Assembly: GCA_012515135.1 (NCBI GenBank)
Contig: JAAYYX010000156.1
Coordinates: 1 to 6,665 of the forward strand
Source: Clostridiales bacterium
GTDB lineage: Bacteria; Bacillota; Clostridia; Peptostreptococcales; Anaerovoracaceae
Direction of reading: 5' to 3'
Length of the DNA stretch: 6,665 nucleotides
Each line of letters opens with the position of its first letter. Positions within the stretch are counted from its first letter, which is position 1. Below, piece after piece: positions 5,800 to 6,665 of this stretch. A program made the translations under genes and the position numbers. Below the pieces are notes generated by a model that ran no database searches, was not told the origin of the DNA, and saw nothing but the letters and a program-made list of their open reading frames with translations.

Positions 5800-6665
5800 A
5801 TGGATCTTAATCTGCGTGTTCTTAATCAAGTGACCGGCATCCTTTTGCTCGTGTCCGGCTGCTCTATGATCCTGCCGGCTTTGGTAGCAGTTATATATGG
5901 GGAGACCTCAAGCCTATTAGCCTTCGTAAAGGTGCTGATACCCTCTGTATTTATAGGTGCTATTCTTGTCATATTTGCCAGACCGAAAAATGTGCACATG
6001 CGCATGCGGGACGGTTTTCTAATAGTGTCCGTATGCTGGTTGTTGCTTTCATTGATCGGTGCGCTTCCTTTTGTTATTTCCGGAAGTATCCCAAATTATA
6101 TAGATGCTTTTTTTGAAACATGTTCCGGATACAGTACGACAGGCGCAACAATACTTACAGATATTGAATCACTGCCAAGATCAATGCTTTTCTGGCGTTC
6201 TTTCACCCACTGGATAGGTGGAATGGGAGTGCTGGTACTGGCCGTGGCTCTGCTTCCCGCCCTGGGTATCGGAGGACAGTTTATCGCAAAGGCCGAATCC
6301 CCGGGACCCACCCTCTCAAAACTGACCCCAAAGATATCGGATACGGCAAGGCTTTTCTATATCCTTTACCTTGTATTTACAGTAATTGAGATCATCCTTC
6401 TTCTTATGGGAGGAGTGAACATTTATGATGCATGTATACATACTTTCGGTACAGTCGGTACCGGCGGTTTTTCCAGTTATAATGCCGGCATCGCTGCCTT
6501 TGACAGTCTTTATGTGGAAATCATACTGACGATCTTCATGTTCGTTTCAGGTGCAAGCTACTATCTTTACTTCCTGGCTCTTCAAAACGGCGTCAGGAAT
6601 TTTTTGCGTGACTCCGAATTCAAGCTGTATTTTCTGATTTTTGCAGTATCCTCAGTTTTGATCGC
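5800..6665 (+). CDS. trkH: Trk-type potassium transporter membrane subunit TrkH, 3' end missing at the window edge
   Basis: TrkH forms the ion path of the Trk potassium uptake system in the cytoplasmic membrane. About 288 residues are visible of roughly 480 normally found. I translated it from the ATG at 5800. Hydrophobic segments lie at about 11-33, 43-60, 73-94, 133-155, 184-204 and 236-262, and another begins near 275. Two of the four pore loops with selectivity-filter sequences are present: FFETCSGYSTTGATIL (104-119, filter TTGA at 113-116) and HTFGTVGTGGFSS (214-226). SFTHWIGGMGVLVLAVALLP (134-153) is a typical TrkH/KtrB family signature. The remaining two pore repeats lie past the right edge. 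The tight spacing after a two-module TrkA favours a TrkAH system over KtrAB, whose KtrA has a single RCK module. No frameshift is seen in the visible part. Confidence 0.95.
   Translation, partial: MDLNLRVLNQVTGILLLVSGCSMILPALVAVIYGETSSLLAFVKVLIPSVFIGAILVIFARPKNVHMRMRDGFLIVSVCWLLLSLIGALPFVISGSIPNYIDAFFETCSGYSTTGATILTDIESLPRSMLFWRSFTHWIGGMGVLVLAVALLPALGIGGQFIAKAESPGPTLSKLTPKISDTARLFYILYLVFTVIEIILLLMGGVNIYDACIHTFGTVGTGGFSSYNAGIAAFDSLYVEIILTIFMFVSGASYYLYFLALQNGVRNFLRDSEFKLYFLIFAVSSVLI

Noticed and set aside
5790..5810. Six-codon leader peptide frame overlapping the trkH start
   Set aside because: It has no ribosome site at a usable distance, as the AGGAGA directly abuts its ATG and fits trkH instead.

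Overview
This window looks like a chromosomal segment of a low-to-moderate GC Gram-positive bacterium, most likely a member of the Clostridia. The evidence is strong AGGAGG-type ribosome binding sites, frequent ATA, AGA and AAA codons, the gene order yraN-comM-dprA, and a Trk-type potassium uptake pair. This taxonomic call is inference; there is no rRNA or other marker gene to confirm it. All seven genes fall into well-known families, and I see no mobile element, CRISPR array, tRNA or rRNA.

The left two thirds (1-4263) is read leftward on the minus strand. In transcription order it holds a metallo-beta-lactamase-fold hydrolase (glyoxalase II-like), a Cof-type HAD phosphatase overlapping it by 4 nt, a 181-nt intergenic region, then yraN, comM (YifB family) and dprA. 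dprA runs off the left edge. The intergenic region before yraN carries a near-consensus promoter (TTGACA, 17 nt, TATGAT). The predicted start site lies at the foot of a 19-bp hairpin followed by five U residues, directly before the yraN ribosome binding site. The last three genes form a DNA-processing operon: a predicted nuclease-fold protein, an AAA+ branch-migration helicase and the RecA loader for incoming single-stranded DNA.

A 155-nt divergent intergenic region (4264-4418) separates the MBL gene from the rightward pair trkA-trkH. It carries a candidate promoter in each direction. TrkA is a complete two-module RCK protein that gates the membrane channel subunit TrkH. trkH starts 13 nt after the trkA stop and is cut by the right edge after about 288 codons.

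The most interesting features are regulatory or junctional: the terminator-like hairpin placed at the very 5' end of the yraN-comM-dprA transcript, the tandem A-rich repeat beside its promoter, the in-frame comM/dprA junction with a single TAA between them, and a DprA that lacks the N-terminal SAM domain. I did not find a convincing new biological system.
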